A stretch of 64,000 nt of DNA from Parus major. Its lineage: Eukaryota > Chordata > Aves > Passeriformes > Paridae. Under the pieces are notes generated by a model. That model did no database searches. It was not told the DNA's origin and saw only the letters and a list, made by a program, of their open reading frames with translations. The DNA lies in the NCBI RefSeq assembly GCF_001522545.3, contig NC_031768.1:82493769-82557768 (forward strand). The letters are read 5' to 3'. Made by a program: the position numbers and the translations under genes. Below are positions 1 through 11,501 of the stretch, one piece after another; the first letter of the stretch is position 1; the number at the start of each line of letters is the position of its first letter.

Positions 1-2740
1 TTGGACTTAAACAATAGGAGGACTGGCAAGGGCAGGAAATTCCATCAGTGATGTCACATGTTCAATTTTTAATAAATGTTCTTTCAAAGAATAGTATCAG
101 TGTTTTATCACTTATCATTTTTATGACTGAAAATGCAGAGTTTTAATTACAGACTAAACAATAAATTAGTGTTTGATATACAGTCAAAAGAAGAATAATT
201 CAAAGTTCAAAGAAACACCTTTTCAGCTACAGTAATACATTGTCAGGTGCTTCTAATCCACAGTTGTTTGGACCAGTTTTTCTTCTTTGTCCAAAAGAGG
301 TGTTAAAGACCTGTGATATTATTAAATTCACCAATCTGGCAGACATTTTAGGGATATATTGATTACTAAACCAGTTACAAGATGATACCTAAAAAGAAAC
401 TGTGAGCTACACAGCATTCTGAACTTCGGTGGAAGTGTGGGATCATAAAATTTATCCTCAGTTGGATGCAAACTACCTTTTTTATATCAAGAAGTCATAT
501 TCTTTAAAGAGTAATTGTGAAGAGCCTATACTATTTAGGTCCAAATCAAGTCACTGTCATTTTCAGAGCGTCTACCTGTTTACAGTCCTGATTTCTGTCA
601 AATGGAAATTGGTAGAAAAAGAATGGCCAGATGTTTTGTATGCAAATTCTCCGCTGCCTAACAAGATGAACATTTTACTTGTAGGACGTCATAGAACTGT
701 TTGTTACTAAATGTCATAGTTTCAACTTCTATTCTACTAAATTATGAAACTGTGAATAGCAGAAAGTAACTGTAAAGAAAGGCAAAAGATGGACACTGAA
801 AATGTGGAAGTCAGTTGGCTGCTGACTTGTCTGGTTAGATCTGTATATTTTTCCTTTTCTGTTGGCTGCTCAGCTCCCAACTCCCCAGAAAAACCCAAGC
901 CAAACCAAAGTGTATTATGATGAAAAACTGTACAAAAGCTGTATCTTCCTGTATATCTAGATCAAGTTTTAGCAAACAGCTACTGATTCTGGAAGAGGTA
1001 TTTTTCTGTAGTGTGGGGCCATGTAAGAAAGATGTACCATTAAAATAAGAGCAGGATGAACTGATAACTGGTTCCAAACATATTAAAGACAAGAAGGTGG
1101 TTTGAAGAAATCAACATGGGTTTATGAAGGGGAAATATTTGATCAAGCTGATAGTCTTCTATGAGATTACAAACTCAGCAGATATAATAAAACAATCTAT
1201 CTACCTTTCTGCCTCATGATCTTGCTTATGTTTTATAGCACATGTACAGCACACACAAAAATAGTGAAATCTCCCTAAGGCATTAACCACTAAGGTACTG
1301 CCTCCTTGCATCAAGGAGAGCATTTTTTTTGTTACTAGAAGAGCATTAGTTCAATAAAAGTGAGTTCTTGACTTCTCTTCCATAGCTGTACTATGAACGT
1401 GGCTGCTCCCTAGTTTTGAAGGCTTAGTCATTTATCTATGCATGTCACAGGGAATTGCAGCCTTTTGAAAAATAATTCTGAACAACTATGAGGTAGAGTT
1501 TTTTACTTTTTTCCCTAGTGATCCCTAAAGCCTGCCATGGAAGTTCTTAAATGGAAGTTATTTTCTGTAAGTCTAAGTCTAATTAATTTTCTGGATGTTG
1601 TTCAGGCCAATATCAAACTATACAGAATTTTAATCACCAGGGAAATTCAGATAAGAAACATGAACATTCCATCATGAACCAATAAAAACAATTCAGAACG
1701 TAATAGGCTGCCCTCAGCAGTGATTGCAGTACTTCAAAGTAAACACTGTGTAATAATGTGTAAAGATGTTTCCTTAGACCTCAGAAATATGATCTAATAT
1801 TAGTTATCAAAATCATTAACAACCGTGCTGGTGTTGGTCAATAAAAATCATGTCAAAAATCCCAAGGTACTACTGGCAGCATTATCCGATATAATTTTCT
1901 GCTCTTAGCATGGAAGAGATTTCATGTATTTGTTTTCCCAGCTGACAAGATACATAAATATGAAACTGAAACTGGAAAGTAAGAAGCAGCTGTTGATAGG
2001 AGGGAATATATGGCATATGAATTGTGGTGCATACTTCAGTACAATTAAAATAAAACTGGCGGAGGTTTAAAGGGGAAGAAAAAAATCTGTGAAGAAAATA
2101 AGATTTATGGTATGGGGGAACTGAGAAATATTGCCTACATTAAAAAGAGCAATTTATTGTCTGTGGAACAATGCAGTGAAGATGTTAGAAAGAGAGCTTA
2201 ACCATAAGTGATTAGTTTACATAAAAGAGCCTGCTTTTGCTTATTTGGTTGCATTGAATTCCAAAGCATGTACAACAACTTACTGTATTTAAATATATTC
2301 TGCTATTAATTAGCTACTGAACCTGAATAGGAACACATTTTTGCTGTGAGCCTAACTGGAAAGAAGATTTTATTCTTTCTCTATTACACGTTCACAGCTC
2401 CATTGAATTTCAGTCATGTATTGCCAAAGGAAATAGCAGGCATATGCAGCTTCATTGGTTAAAGAATATCTGTAAAACTGACGTAAGGACAGGCTGCTCT
2501 CACAAAGGAGGGGACTTCATCCATGTGCTGCAGTTTGTTTTAGTTAGAGAAAAAAAAAAAGATCTTTTTTATGGATCCAGACCTGAAGAATGGCACACTG
2601 ACTTCCAAAATTTTATCAGAAATGGAAAAACAAATGTTAGTGCCCCACTTCAGGTGAACAGCTAACATTTTTTGGAGGTCCTGAGCATGTGTGGAGTTAA
2701 TGGTTGAAGGTGTACTAAAGTGTTTTTTAAAGACCCCTTT
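1..2740. other. Unique AT-rich sequence, no feature seen
   Basis: No recognisable exon, repeat family or RNA gene was seen. Open frames here are short (93 codons or fewer) and look random. A few short A or T runs are present, but no array. Confidence 0.5.
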
Positions 2741-2814
2741 TAGGGGACTGGAATGGCCTAGTGAAAGGGAGGGGAATGATGATGATCTTTAAGGTCCCTT
2801 CTATGACTCTCTGA
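2741..2814 (+). mobile_element. CR1 LINE, short 3'-end fragment
   Basis: The block GATGATCTTTAAGGTCCCTT (2779-2798) followed by TATGACTCT matches the last bases of the avian CR1 3' untranslated region, where short ATTCTATG-type repeats end the element. The orientation is plus, with the 3' end at about 2814. The 5' boundary is vague because only the last few tens of bases are well kept. CR1 copies are usually 5'-truncated, so a short 3' piece is typical. No coding sequence remains. Confidence 0.6.
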
Positions 2815-4327
2815 ATTTGACCAGAAGTGGTTTATATTCTATGGGGAAGTCCTGGGTATGCAATAGTGTTGGTGTTCAGTTTACCCTCCTACTGGGCTCA
2901 TAATTTCACGGACACATCTGGATTTAAAGAACTGATTTATGCCATTCCTGTGGATCTTCATGTGACCAATGAAGTTAGATCTCCTCCTTTGGCAAGAAAT
3001 ATAAAGCAGCTCGTATCAACCTTCATACTGATAGAGCACACGAACTCTGCATAGCAGCAGGGGCAAGAAGAGTGCCAATTCTAGTTTCAGTGCAGAATAG
3101 GAAGTAAGACTCCAAATATGAATTTGCACAAAATGCTTAGGCTTGTTATCCACTTTTTCTTCACTTTGGGAGACAATGAATATAAATCAGCTCTCAGCTT
3201 TTCTACCAATATATACACTAGCTTCTGGTGAATTGGTTTGGTGTGAGTTTCCTCTTGATATTATTAGACTGAGAAAGAAATTTAGGCATGGCTGATGCTG
3301 TCTTTGGCAAGCAGGTGTGACTTTGTCTAAAACCAAACCTTCTCTGAAGTGGAAGCTACAAAATGGTAGTAAAGAGGATAACAATTCTAAAGAGGGTTTT
3401 AGGTCAGACTTAGCACTGTGCTGGTGTGGCTGTCTGGCTTCTTGGCAGCTCAAAACACTGGTTAAGGAAGTCAAACTTAAAACAAATATCAAAGATTTGC
3501 TTAGATATCACTGATCAAAGGGATTTATTGATTCACTTCTGGAGACTCACTGTCAGAAAAGAAGGTATGAATGGAAGCACAAACTGCTCATACATGGATT
3601 TTGGCACCTTGCAGAACTGTGTTGTGCAGACCTTGTAGAAATAATCACTCCTGGACTAGATGTTGTGACTCCCCTTTGGGAACAAGCAGCTGTATCAATT
3701 GACTGTAAAGAGCTTAGACCTCTCACTTATGGTCTGTGAATTTACCCAGACATGTCCTGTTTGATACAAGGTCAGACAAGGAAATTTCACAGTAATTGAA
3801 AATGAGCAAACCCAGCTTCCAGATTTATACAGTCCAAGGCTCTGTTCCAAGTGTTTTAGCTGACTTTTCCGAATGCTTTTCAGGCTACCATGACATTCAG
3901 GAAGTGGAGCTATAGGCTGTCAATGAGACTCCAAAGGGAAAGGAGGTGGTGGTGAGAAGACACTTTCTCCAAAGTTTGTCACAGTGTTTTTTCTGGGATT
4001 GTTTTAACCGATGTTAGAATACATCAAGAGTTGATTTATTGCTAGTATACTAAAACTGGATCACATTAACACCATTTTTACTTTCATGACTAAAGAGAAC
4101 ATACTGGAAGGGTACCAGGATGTGCCTCTTGAGGTAGACATGGGTAACCACACTCAAATATATTTCCCATTACAGGTTACATTATGTAGGCAGTTCTGTG
4201 GAATCTACCTGGACATAAAAGAATGTAAAAGATTTTGAGTGAGGATGTTGAGATATAGGGGATGACTCATATATAAAGAGCAGTGAAATTATCCAAGACT
4301 CATCTGGGAACAGAAATAACTGAAGAG
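2815..4327. other. Unique sequence, no feature seen
   Basis: No gene or known repeat was recognised. The overlapping short frames near 3187-3638 lie on opposite strands and show no protein similarity that I know. Confidence 0.45.
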
Positions 4328-4500
4328 GAGAGCATGATAGAGAAGCACAGCTCATGAATGACGAAAAGGCCCCAGCAAAAATAGAATAGGTATGAATTGA
4401 TTGTTCATTCTTTCTCCTAACAAAAGGGGCAATTCAATGAACTTAGTGAACCATGTCCAACCCACGTAAAAAGAGGTGTCTTTTTTGTGCAAACAGTACA
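4328..4500 (+). mobile_element. Old CR1-like LINE fragment
   Basis: The text from AGCATGATAGAG (4331) through the TTGTTCATTCTTTCTCCTAAC part (about 4399-4419), the AATTCAATGAAC part and AAAAAGAGGTGTCTTTTTTG follows the order of the ORF2 C-terminal coding region of old CR1 families in sauropsids, where the motifs encode a 'tRF/LNxKRGxFxxM'-like stretch. It is diverged and carries small indels, so it looks older than the CR1 copies at 43-56 kb. The family assignment is from memory. Boundaries are approximate, and it could be a related LINE of the CR1/L3 group. Confidence 0.45.
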
Positions 4501-4507
4501 AATGGTC

Positions 4508-4574
4508 TTATCTTTCTATATGGATAAGGACTTCTAGACCACAAATCTCCTCATGCCCTCTTTTCCAGTCTTTC
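4508..4574 (+). repeat. Unclassified dispersed repeat, copy 1
   Basis: This segment matches 13937-14006 in the same orientation. The best part, starting at GACTTCTAGACC (4529) and ending at CTTTTCCAGTCTTTC, differs from the other copy by only a few substitutions and small indels over about 46 bases. I do not recognise the family. The copy begins a few bases after the CR1-like fragment ending near 4500, so it could be a less familiar part of a LINE or an independent element. Confidence 0.5.
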
Positions 4575-4843
4575 ATCAAGCCTTTCCAAGAATATAATGA
4601 CTGATAAAAAATTATGTTGGTTCTAGGAAGAACTGCACAAGCTAATAAAAGAGAAATTCTTTGAGTGTTGCTAAATACATGGAAATTAAATTTGGTTGAA
4701 GAAATTCATAGGCAGGTGAGGGGAATTTTAAAAAGTACAATGCACATTCACTCAATTCTTACTCATCTGTAAGTGTCTGCTATTGGCCAGATTTGAGGAA
4801 ACGACTCCTGGAAGCTGATATATTGTTATACTATACTATATTA

Positions 4844-5212
4844 ATTCCANNNNNNNNNNNNNNNNNNNNNNNNNNNNNNNNNNNNNNNNNNNNNNNNNNN
4901 NNNNNNNNNNNNNNNNNNNNNNNNNNNNNNNNNNNNNNNNNNNNNNNNNNNNNNNNNNNNNNNNNNNNNNNNNNNNNNNNNNNNNNNNNNNNNNNNNNNN
5001 NNNNNNNNNNNNNNNNNNNNNNNNNNNNNNNNNNNNNNNNNNNNNNNNNNNNNNNNNNNNNNNNNNNNNNNCATTCCATTCCATTCCATTCCATTCCATT
5101 CCATTCCATTCCATTCCATTCCATTCCATTCTATTCCATTCCATTCCATTCCATTCCATTCCATTCCATTCCATTCCATTCCATTCCATTCCATTCCATT
5201 CCATTCCATTCC
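4844..5212 (+). repeat. (ATTCC)n pentanucleotide array interrupted by an assembly gap
   Basis: The sequence enters the motif at 4844-4849 just before the gap and leaves the gap at 5072 inside a run of about 28 tandem CATTC units ending at 5212. The visible units are identical except for one C-to-T change at about 5132. The reverse complement is the GGAAT motif, also known from human classical satellites. Open frames through it, giving endless Ser-Ile-Pro-Phe-His or Met-Glu-Trp-Asn peptides, are artefacts of the repeat. Confidence 0.95.
4850..5071. other. Assembly gap (222 N)
   Basis: A run of N lies inside the ATTCC array. Both edges are in the repeat, so the missing bases are probably more repeat. 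The true length cannot be known from this sequence. Confidence 0.98.
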
Positions 5213-8200
5213 TTATTACTAGTGGGATAATTTGGACAGCTGACATTAGAAGAGCTCTTTCTGCCCCAGAAGTATTCCCATTTCAAATTTATTCTGCAAT
5301 ATAACGGTAAGAACCTTTGAGAAGTTTTTGCACCTGTAAATGTTTTTCAGGACTTTCTTTCTCACCTCCTCTAAAGCATGTATCTTGTATCTTATGACTA
5401 TTGGTTATACAAAAAGTTTGGTACTTGGATAGGAAGATCCCAAAGACCAAATAGTCATGAAGTACTCATAATAGTACATGTATTGCCAGTACTACATTTT
5501 TTGCATGTTTCCAAGTTCTCCTTGATAGCCAAAGAGAGCCAAAGAAGGCTGTAGTCTGAGGGGTCAATTATCTCTGAAACTTAGCAATATTCTGTTTCTC
5601 ATGAGAATATTTCCAGCATAGAGGAAGAAGGGTTAAAGACCCTAAGAAAATCAATAAGATGCTTGACAGGAAAGTTATGTTCTTTAGGAGATGCATAATT
5701 TACAGACCTTAATTCTCTGTAAATATTTATTTCATTGATTTTTCTCCCACAGCCTTTATAATTTCTTTATACATGCCTATCAGAAACCACACTTATAGGC
5801 ATTATTACTGCAAAAATGGGGTAATAACTGAAAAGTTTGATGCCAGAATACCACTAATGAGGGTTATATGACTATATACCATTTCATAATTAACACCAAA
5901 CATAAATAAACTGAAGTTTTTCACAGCCATACACAATGTAAAAATCTTTCTCAAATGATATTACTTTGCTTTTGGTGTTACAAAGACAAATATTATGTGA
6001 AAACATAATCACATCTAGTATTCATCCTCTTTTATTGGAAAATAGCGTGACTTAATTGAGATGAAATATATAAAGTTGACTGACCTCCATCTCGCTTTAG
6101 TTTGTGGCTTCAGGCACTATTGAATCAGAACCAGACAATGTAAAATAGGTTGCATATAATGTCTGCAAAAATAGTACTGAGATTGACACGTCAAGTTCTC
6201 AGAAGTTAGGATATTGAATAAGGTTGCTTGGCCAATTAATTTTGCCTTCTTTTCTCTATTCATTCTTGTACAACAATGATATTTTTTCTCCTAAAGATTC
6301 CTCCTTTATTCAGTGCACAGGAATGGACAAGGCACACTTGAAATCTTACACTTCATTAAGAGACCATCGTGTACCTGGACTGTGTAAAGGCAGGGGAGAG
6401 GACTAATGGGAAGCCATTACAAGAAAAGAGTTCCTGGGCTTAGCCATTGTGTGGGGACACAAGTGATACAGGATTCAGTCATTGTTTGGTGCTATCAGAT
6501 GCCTGGAGCAAGTCCCAAAGGATTCTGCACCTCCACAAAATACAACAGCATGCAGAAGAAATCAAGCCATAGTAAATACAAAATATTTGACTTTGACAAA
6601 TGTAAGGTAGTTATAACTTATGAGAAACAGGTTCTTCTAGAGAGAAGTGCTAGGCTGTCTTAATAACAGAGTACTACCAGTCTTGCTTCACATGCCATTA
6701 TATTTATGTCTCTTTTACTTCTCCAGGTGCAGATAAAACTGTAGCATCAGATACTAGGGTTTCACCATTGTACAAACTACAAGAGTATACTATTTACCCT
6801 GAAAAACATGTCTGAGAACACATAAAGAAATATATATATATATAGTATGTATATAGTATGACTTTGGCTGATGAAGGGAGGTATTGATAAACTCTGCTCC
6901 AAACTACTAAACCCTAGTTATTTCCCTTTTTTACTAGAAGAAGTAAGACCACAGTTTGTGTGAGAGCTACAAATGAAGTGTTATGTAAGGCTGCTCTTTG
7001 CCCAATCAAGTGTCCTGAGCACAAACACAATACCTAAAGTTTTTGAACTGTGGCATGTGTGGAGTGACCACAGAAGCACAAAGATGCAGCTTTTGAGCAG
7101 CTCTTGAGAACCATCAGAGATAGAGATCTTCTTGGCATGTAATAACAGGAATGGCCTAGTTAAAACCTCCAAGTAAGATAAAATATTTGTATCTACTATT
7201 TTTTTTAAAGCAACTTGTTAATTGAAAGCTATTTTAAGGCAAAGGAGCAACAGAATCTATTTGTCTCTCTCTTTACAAATGTACAAATAAAGATACCTAT
7301 AGATACAGAATGAGCAGATAGATTTTGAAAAGTGAGCTGAGGTGTGTTGATTTGCAGTGCCAATTTTGTAGCACCCTTTAAAAGAGAGATTTCAGAAAAT
7401 GCTGACCGTTTTTCTTCCTCTTGTGGTTCCCTTCAAGGCACCTCTTGAAAGGTCCACAGGGAAAAATATACTTTAAATCATTACTCACTCAAGAAGGTGT
7501 TGGTCATCATTCTTTTCTTGATTAAAGCCTCAAAACTGCATGTTAGACCTTAAAGATTTCTCTTTGTCCTCTTGGTTACTGAATTTATGTCAAAATTATA
7601 TTATCAAACATTTCCCTGACAAAATAGGGTTTTGATCAATACAATGAATGTCAGATCTGCAATGCTAAGCTTAGGCAGATTTTTTTTTTTCACATAGTCC
7701 TTTTTTTCCCCCTAATATAAATGCATTTTTAATGAGTTTGTGTGGTGTTTTTTCTGTAAACTTTTCCGTGTTATTTACGTTCAGATTTCCCCCGAGTCAG
7801 GTTTTTTTAGCACTGCCTATAAAGATTACTTCATTTTTGATTTATTCATGGCCGCAGCAAAACCATCTCACTTATGGGAAATACACTTCTGAGGAAATAA
7901 TTTACATTATAGAAATTAATGAATTCCACTGTAGGGTTTAACTTCATAAATTGCTAAATCGGCAAATGTTCAAAAGTGCCAGGCAGTACGGTTCTGTGCT
8001 ACCTGACTGGAGATGCATTTTGCACCATTTTTTTACTTATTCCCATATAACCTCATGTTTAGTTCTCCAAGACACTCTGCATCTGAGTTGTTCTTGTCTG
8101 GCTTTGGGGAAGACAACATGGCTAGATGTAGGTGTTATAATTCCTATTATCTTTACCTGGAAAAAAATTGAGTTGTGTCCTGGATTTTTTGACCTTTATG

Positions 8201-9034
8201 TACAGAGTGTGGAGAGGATTAATTACATCAGGGAGTTATTAACGACATCCAGTATATTGTCCAGACACCTGAACTTAGCCATTTAAAAGGATATTTATCC
8301 TGAAGCCTCCCTTCTTTAGGTGCAAGGTAGCTTTCTGCATCCTTATTTAAATGTGTTTTGCATAAAAGAGTCACTTGGCAAAAAAGATACTCTCAGAAAC
8401 TGCTATCAAACCATAGGATCCTTCCTCTGCTTTAGTAAGTATCTCAGTGCACATGGGAAAATTAAGAATAAGTCTACCTACCTAACAATTAGCTCTGAGT
8501 CAAAATTAGTATTGTTTTTATAAATTTTGAGTTTTGTTATCGTAGTAAGAGCTCAATAAATGCACCAACTCAGACTATGTCATTAATGACTATGTCACCA
8601 ATCCTGGATCTTTTTGGGTTTTTTTAATCCCACCATCTAAAATGACAAAATGGACCAAATAAAAGCATAGTCAAGAAAATACAGGTGAAAACCATCTTCT
8701 GCTGGAAAAGAAAAGTACTCTGGAGATAAGAAAGAAAAGTTCTTAGATCTCTCAAATAAGGAATAATGTAGAGATGGTATATTTTAACATACACTATACT
8801 AGAAGACAAGATTAAAATATCAGGAAATGGGGATTGGTTTTGAGTTTTTATTTATTTTATTTTTCTTTTTTGCATAGGTGAAAAATAACTGAACTCTGTG
8901 ATCATTTGAAGAAGTTCTGAAGATCCCCAAAACTGGGAAATTGTTGGATGAGGAATAATAGATATTACTGGTGGTAAGCAGGAGGACAACATCTAGAATC
9001 ACCTCGTGTGTGATTGATTTCTAAATTTTCATAG
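5213..9034. other. Unique AT-rich sequence with a small TA microsatellite
   Basis: No gene or interspersed repeat was recognised. A short TA dinucleotide run occurs near 6832-6843. The longest open frame (7951-8286, plus, 111 codons) has no recognisable domain and no supporting context. Confidence 0.45.
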
Positions 9035-9760
9035 AAGGAACTCTGCAGACACCAAGGTCAATGAAGAAGGAGGGAGAGGAGGTGCTCCAGGCAAAGGTTT
9101 CCCTACAGTTTGTGGAGAAGACCATGCCATGGAACAGATATCCGTGCTACAGCCTGCAGATGACCCCATGCCAGAGCAGGTGGATGTGCCCTGCAGGAAG
9201 CAACACTGTGTGAACATCCCTGGTGTACAGTCCTATGAGGGAATCACATGAAAGGAGTCTTTTCCAGAAGAAATGCATTCCACAGAAGGGAACCTCACTG
9301 GAGCACTATGTGAAGAGCTGTAGCCTCCGGGAGGGATCCATGTAGGAGAATTTTGTGAAGGACTGTATTCTGGAGCAGAGGAAGAGCTTGAAGGAGGAGG
9401 AGCAGACTTGAAGGATTACAAAATGCTACAAATCCCATTCCCCATTGCCTTGGACTGCTCAGGGGGAGGAGGTAGAGAATTTGGGGGTGATGTTGAGCCT
9501 GAGAAGAAAGAAAGAGTGGGGTGAAGGTCTTCTTAGATTTTTCCTTATTTCTTATTACTCTCTCACTTATTAATTGCCAATATGTTAAATTAATTCGCAA
9601 ACTTGAACTTGTTTTGCACATGACAGGAACTGATGAGTGATCATCCTGTCCTTACCTCAACTCAGGAGTTTTAATTGTATTTTTTCCCTCTGTCCTTTTC
9701 AGGAGGGCGATAGAGTGGCTTGGTAGGAAACTGGCAGCCAATTAAGGTCAACCTACCACA
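9035..9760 (+). mobile_element. Avian LTR-like interspersed repeat, copy 1
   Basis: This GC-richer block has phrases such as GACACCAAGGTCAATGAAG at its start, GTGGAGAAGACCATGCCATGG, a GGGGGAGGAGGTAGAGAATT part near 9460, and an end in CAGCCAATTAAGGTCAACCTACCACA (read in two halves: CAGCCAATTAAGG then TCAACCTACCACA). I associate this order with a common avian repeat that I take to be ERV-derived LTR sequence. The same 3' half recurs at 63212-63585 in the same orientation, which is independent support that it is dispersed. The gypsy/ERV class and family name are not established here. Short open frames across it on either strand are not genes. Confidence 0.6.
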
Positions 9761-10430
9761 GTAGTAAAGGACAATATTTCAGGGAAATCCTAGGTGAGAT
9801 TGAAAAATCTCTCTGACAATGATTTTAAGTTCAAGTCAAATTTGTTGAACAAACTAATTCCAGTATGTGGAAATTTTTTGTCTAATATTTTCAGTGATAT
9901 GTGAATGCATGCACATGGTAAAAAATTATTGTAAGAATAGAAAAGCTATTAAGAAGTAGGTGACTAAGATCTGTGGTATGGCCACAGAAAGATGCTGCAA
10001 GATCATTTAATTGAATTCTAAAAAGCTGAAGTGTATTGCTGTTGCATATTCAATTAATTTTATAATTTTGTCCATTTTTCTTGATCAAATTGGTGCAATG
10101 TTGCCAATTTGGCATATGCTGACAATAGTTGTGTGTATTATAAATGTATTGTACTGGAATAGCTTAGAAAATCAATGCTAATATCATATTAGCATACTAC
10201 TAGCTGCTGACTCATGACATGACAGTGCAAAGCTGCATATTTTTGTGTATATTAGGGTATTCTGTCTGGAACTGACTGCTACTAAGATGTCAAGCCTGAA
10301 AGATATAGAGACATGTTTATTGGTAGAAAAAATTAAATGCAGTAACAACAAATAGAAAATTTTCTAAATAGTTACTATTCCTGAATAGGAACTTCCCCTT
10401 ACCAGTATTCCCTATACTGGGCAATCCTTC
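9761..10430. other. Unique AT-rich sequence, no feature seen
   Basis: No gene or repeat was recognised between the LTR-like element and the pentamer array. Confidence 0.45.
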
Positions 10431-10465
10431 ATGAGGAAGGGAAGGTGCGGGAAGGTGCGGGAAGG
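10431..10465 (+). repeat. Left edge of GGGAAGGTGC/GGGAA array
   Basis: Two copies of the decamer GGGAAGGTGC appear just before the second assembly gap. The same decamer pair occurs in the same orientation at about 10888-10910, to the right of the gap, so the two blocks belong to one array family. Confidence 0.85.
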
Positions 10466-10790
10466 NNNNNNNNNNNNNNNNNNNNNNNNNNNNNNNNNNN
10501 NNNNNNNNNNNNNNNNNNNNNNNNNNNNNNNNNNNNNNNNNNNNNNNNNNNNNNNNNNNNNNNNNNNNNNNNNNNNNNNNNNNNNNNNNNNNNNNNNNNN
10601 NNNNNNNNNNNNNNNNNNNNNNNNNNNNNNNNNNNNNNNNNNNNNNNNNNNNNNNNNNNNNNNNNNNNNNNNNNNNNNNNNNNNNNNNNNNNNNNNNNNN
10701 NNNNNNNNNNNNNNNNNNNNNNNNNNNNNNNNNNNNNNNNNNNNNNNNNNNNNNNNNNNNNNNNNNNNNNNNNNNNNNNNNNNNNNNNNN
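10466..10790. other. Assembly gap (325 N)
   Basis: A run of N begins inside the GGGAA-type array and ends at non-repetitive sequence (10791). The missing part probably continues the array on its left side. Confidence 0.98.
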
Positions 10791-10883
10791 GTCCAGTTCA
10801 CCCCAGCCCATGCAGCCAGGGCCATTTCCAATGATCTGCTTTGCTCTCTTTGAGCTCTGAGCATCCACTTTGCAGGGCAGGAG
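10791..10883. other. Non-repetitive island between array blocks
   Basis: About 90 bases of ordinary sequence, including a TTTGCTCTCTTTGAGCTCTG part, separate the gap from the right-hand array. I do not recognise it. Open frames that cross it join it to repeat-coded Phe-Pro-Ser-Leu-Pro peptides and are not genes. Confidence 0.6.
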
Positions 10884-10975
10884 GGAAGGGAAGGTGCGGG
10901 AAGGTGCGGGAAGGGAAGGGAAGGGAAGGGAAGGGAAGGGAAGGGAAGGGAAGGGAAGGGAAGGGAAGGGAAGGG
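10884..10975 (+). repeat. (GGGAA)n array with leading GGGAAGGTGC decamers
   Basis: After two decamer units the sequence becomes pure GGGAA, with 14 GGG runs separated by AA between 10908 and 10975. All G is on the plus strand. Runs of three G with two-base spacers fit the canonical G-quadruplex pattern, and the strict purine/pyrimidine strand bias also allows triplex formation. The array is perfect in the visible part, which suggests recent expansion or active homogenisation. Confidence 0.95.
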
Positions 10976-11501
10976 TTGCAGGGTCCAGGTTCCATTTTTC
11001 ACAGGTGTGTTTAACAGCACCTTTCAAGTCCTTAAGTCCATGTTTCTGACAGCAAAGTCCTTCCTACTGGCTATCATTTTGGTAAGTCTGAGGTCCCCTT
11101 CCAGCCACCTGAATGCTGGTTCTAGCAAAATGTAGCAGGAAGCTTAACAAGGTACATGAAACATTGTCCTTGACCTTACTGTGACCTTACAGATCCAAAT
11201 TCCAAGCATCTCAAGCACTGCAGTACTGAGCACCTTGAGGCCTGTATCTCTTTGATGGATATTGACCTGTGAACCTTGTCTAGATCTTAATGAAGTCAAG
11301 GTAAAGATGATCCCTGATGTCTGTGAGAACTATTCTCACCTAAACCATACTGAAGACATTATAAGATATAATCAGCTCCAGTAAACCATACATGTTTATA
11401 GATACCTACACCTTTTCAATATTTCTTCCACACTTTCCGATTTTTTCCTTAACACACAGATGAGAATTTATTCAGTGAACAAGTTTCATACAAGTTTAGC
11501 T
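10976..11501. other. Unclassified sequence between array and LTR
   Basis: This stretch is less AT-rich than its surroundings, with a phrase such as CAAAGTCCTTCCTACTGGC near 11052. It could be decayed repeat, but I cannot assign a family. No gene was seen. Confidence 0.4.

Noticed and set aside
4793..5246. Open frames giving Ser-Ile-Pro-Phe-His or Met-Glu-Trp-Asn repeats
   Set aside because: They are translations of the ATTCC array and the N gap, present in several frames on both strands.
7951..8286. Plus-strand 111-codon frame
   Set aside because: No domain or splice context is visible, and frames of this length are expected by chance in 64 kb.
10317..11027. Minus-strand 236- and 202-codon frames rich in Phe-Pro-Ser-Leu-Pro
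   Set aside because: They consist of N gap and GGGAA array. Different frames give the same peptide pattern.
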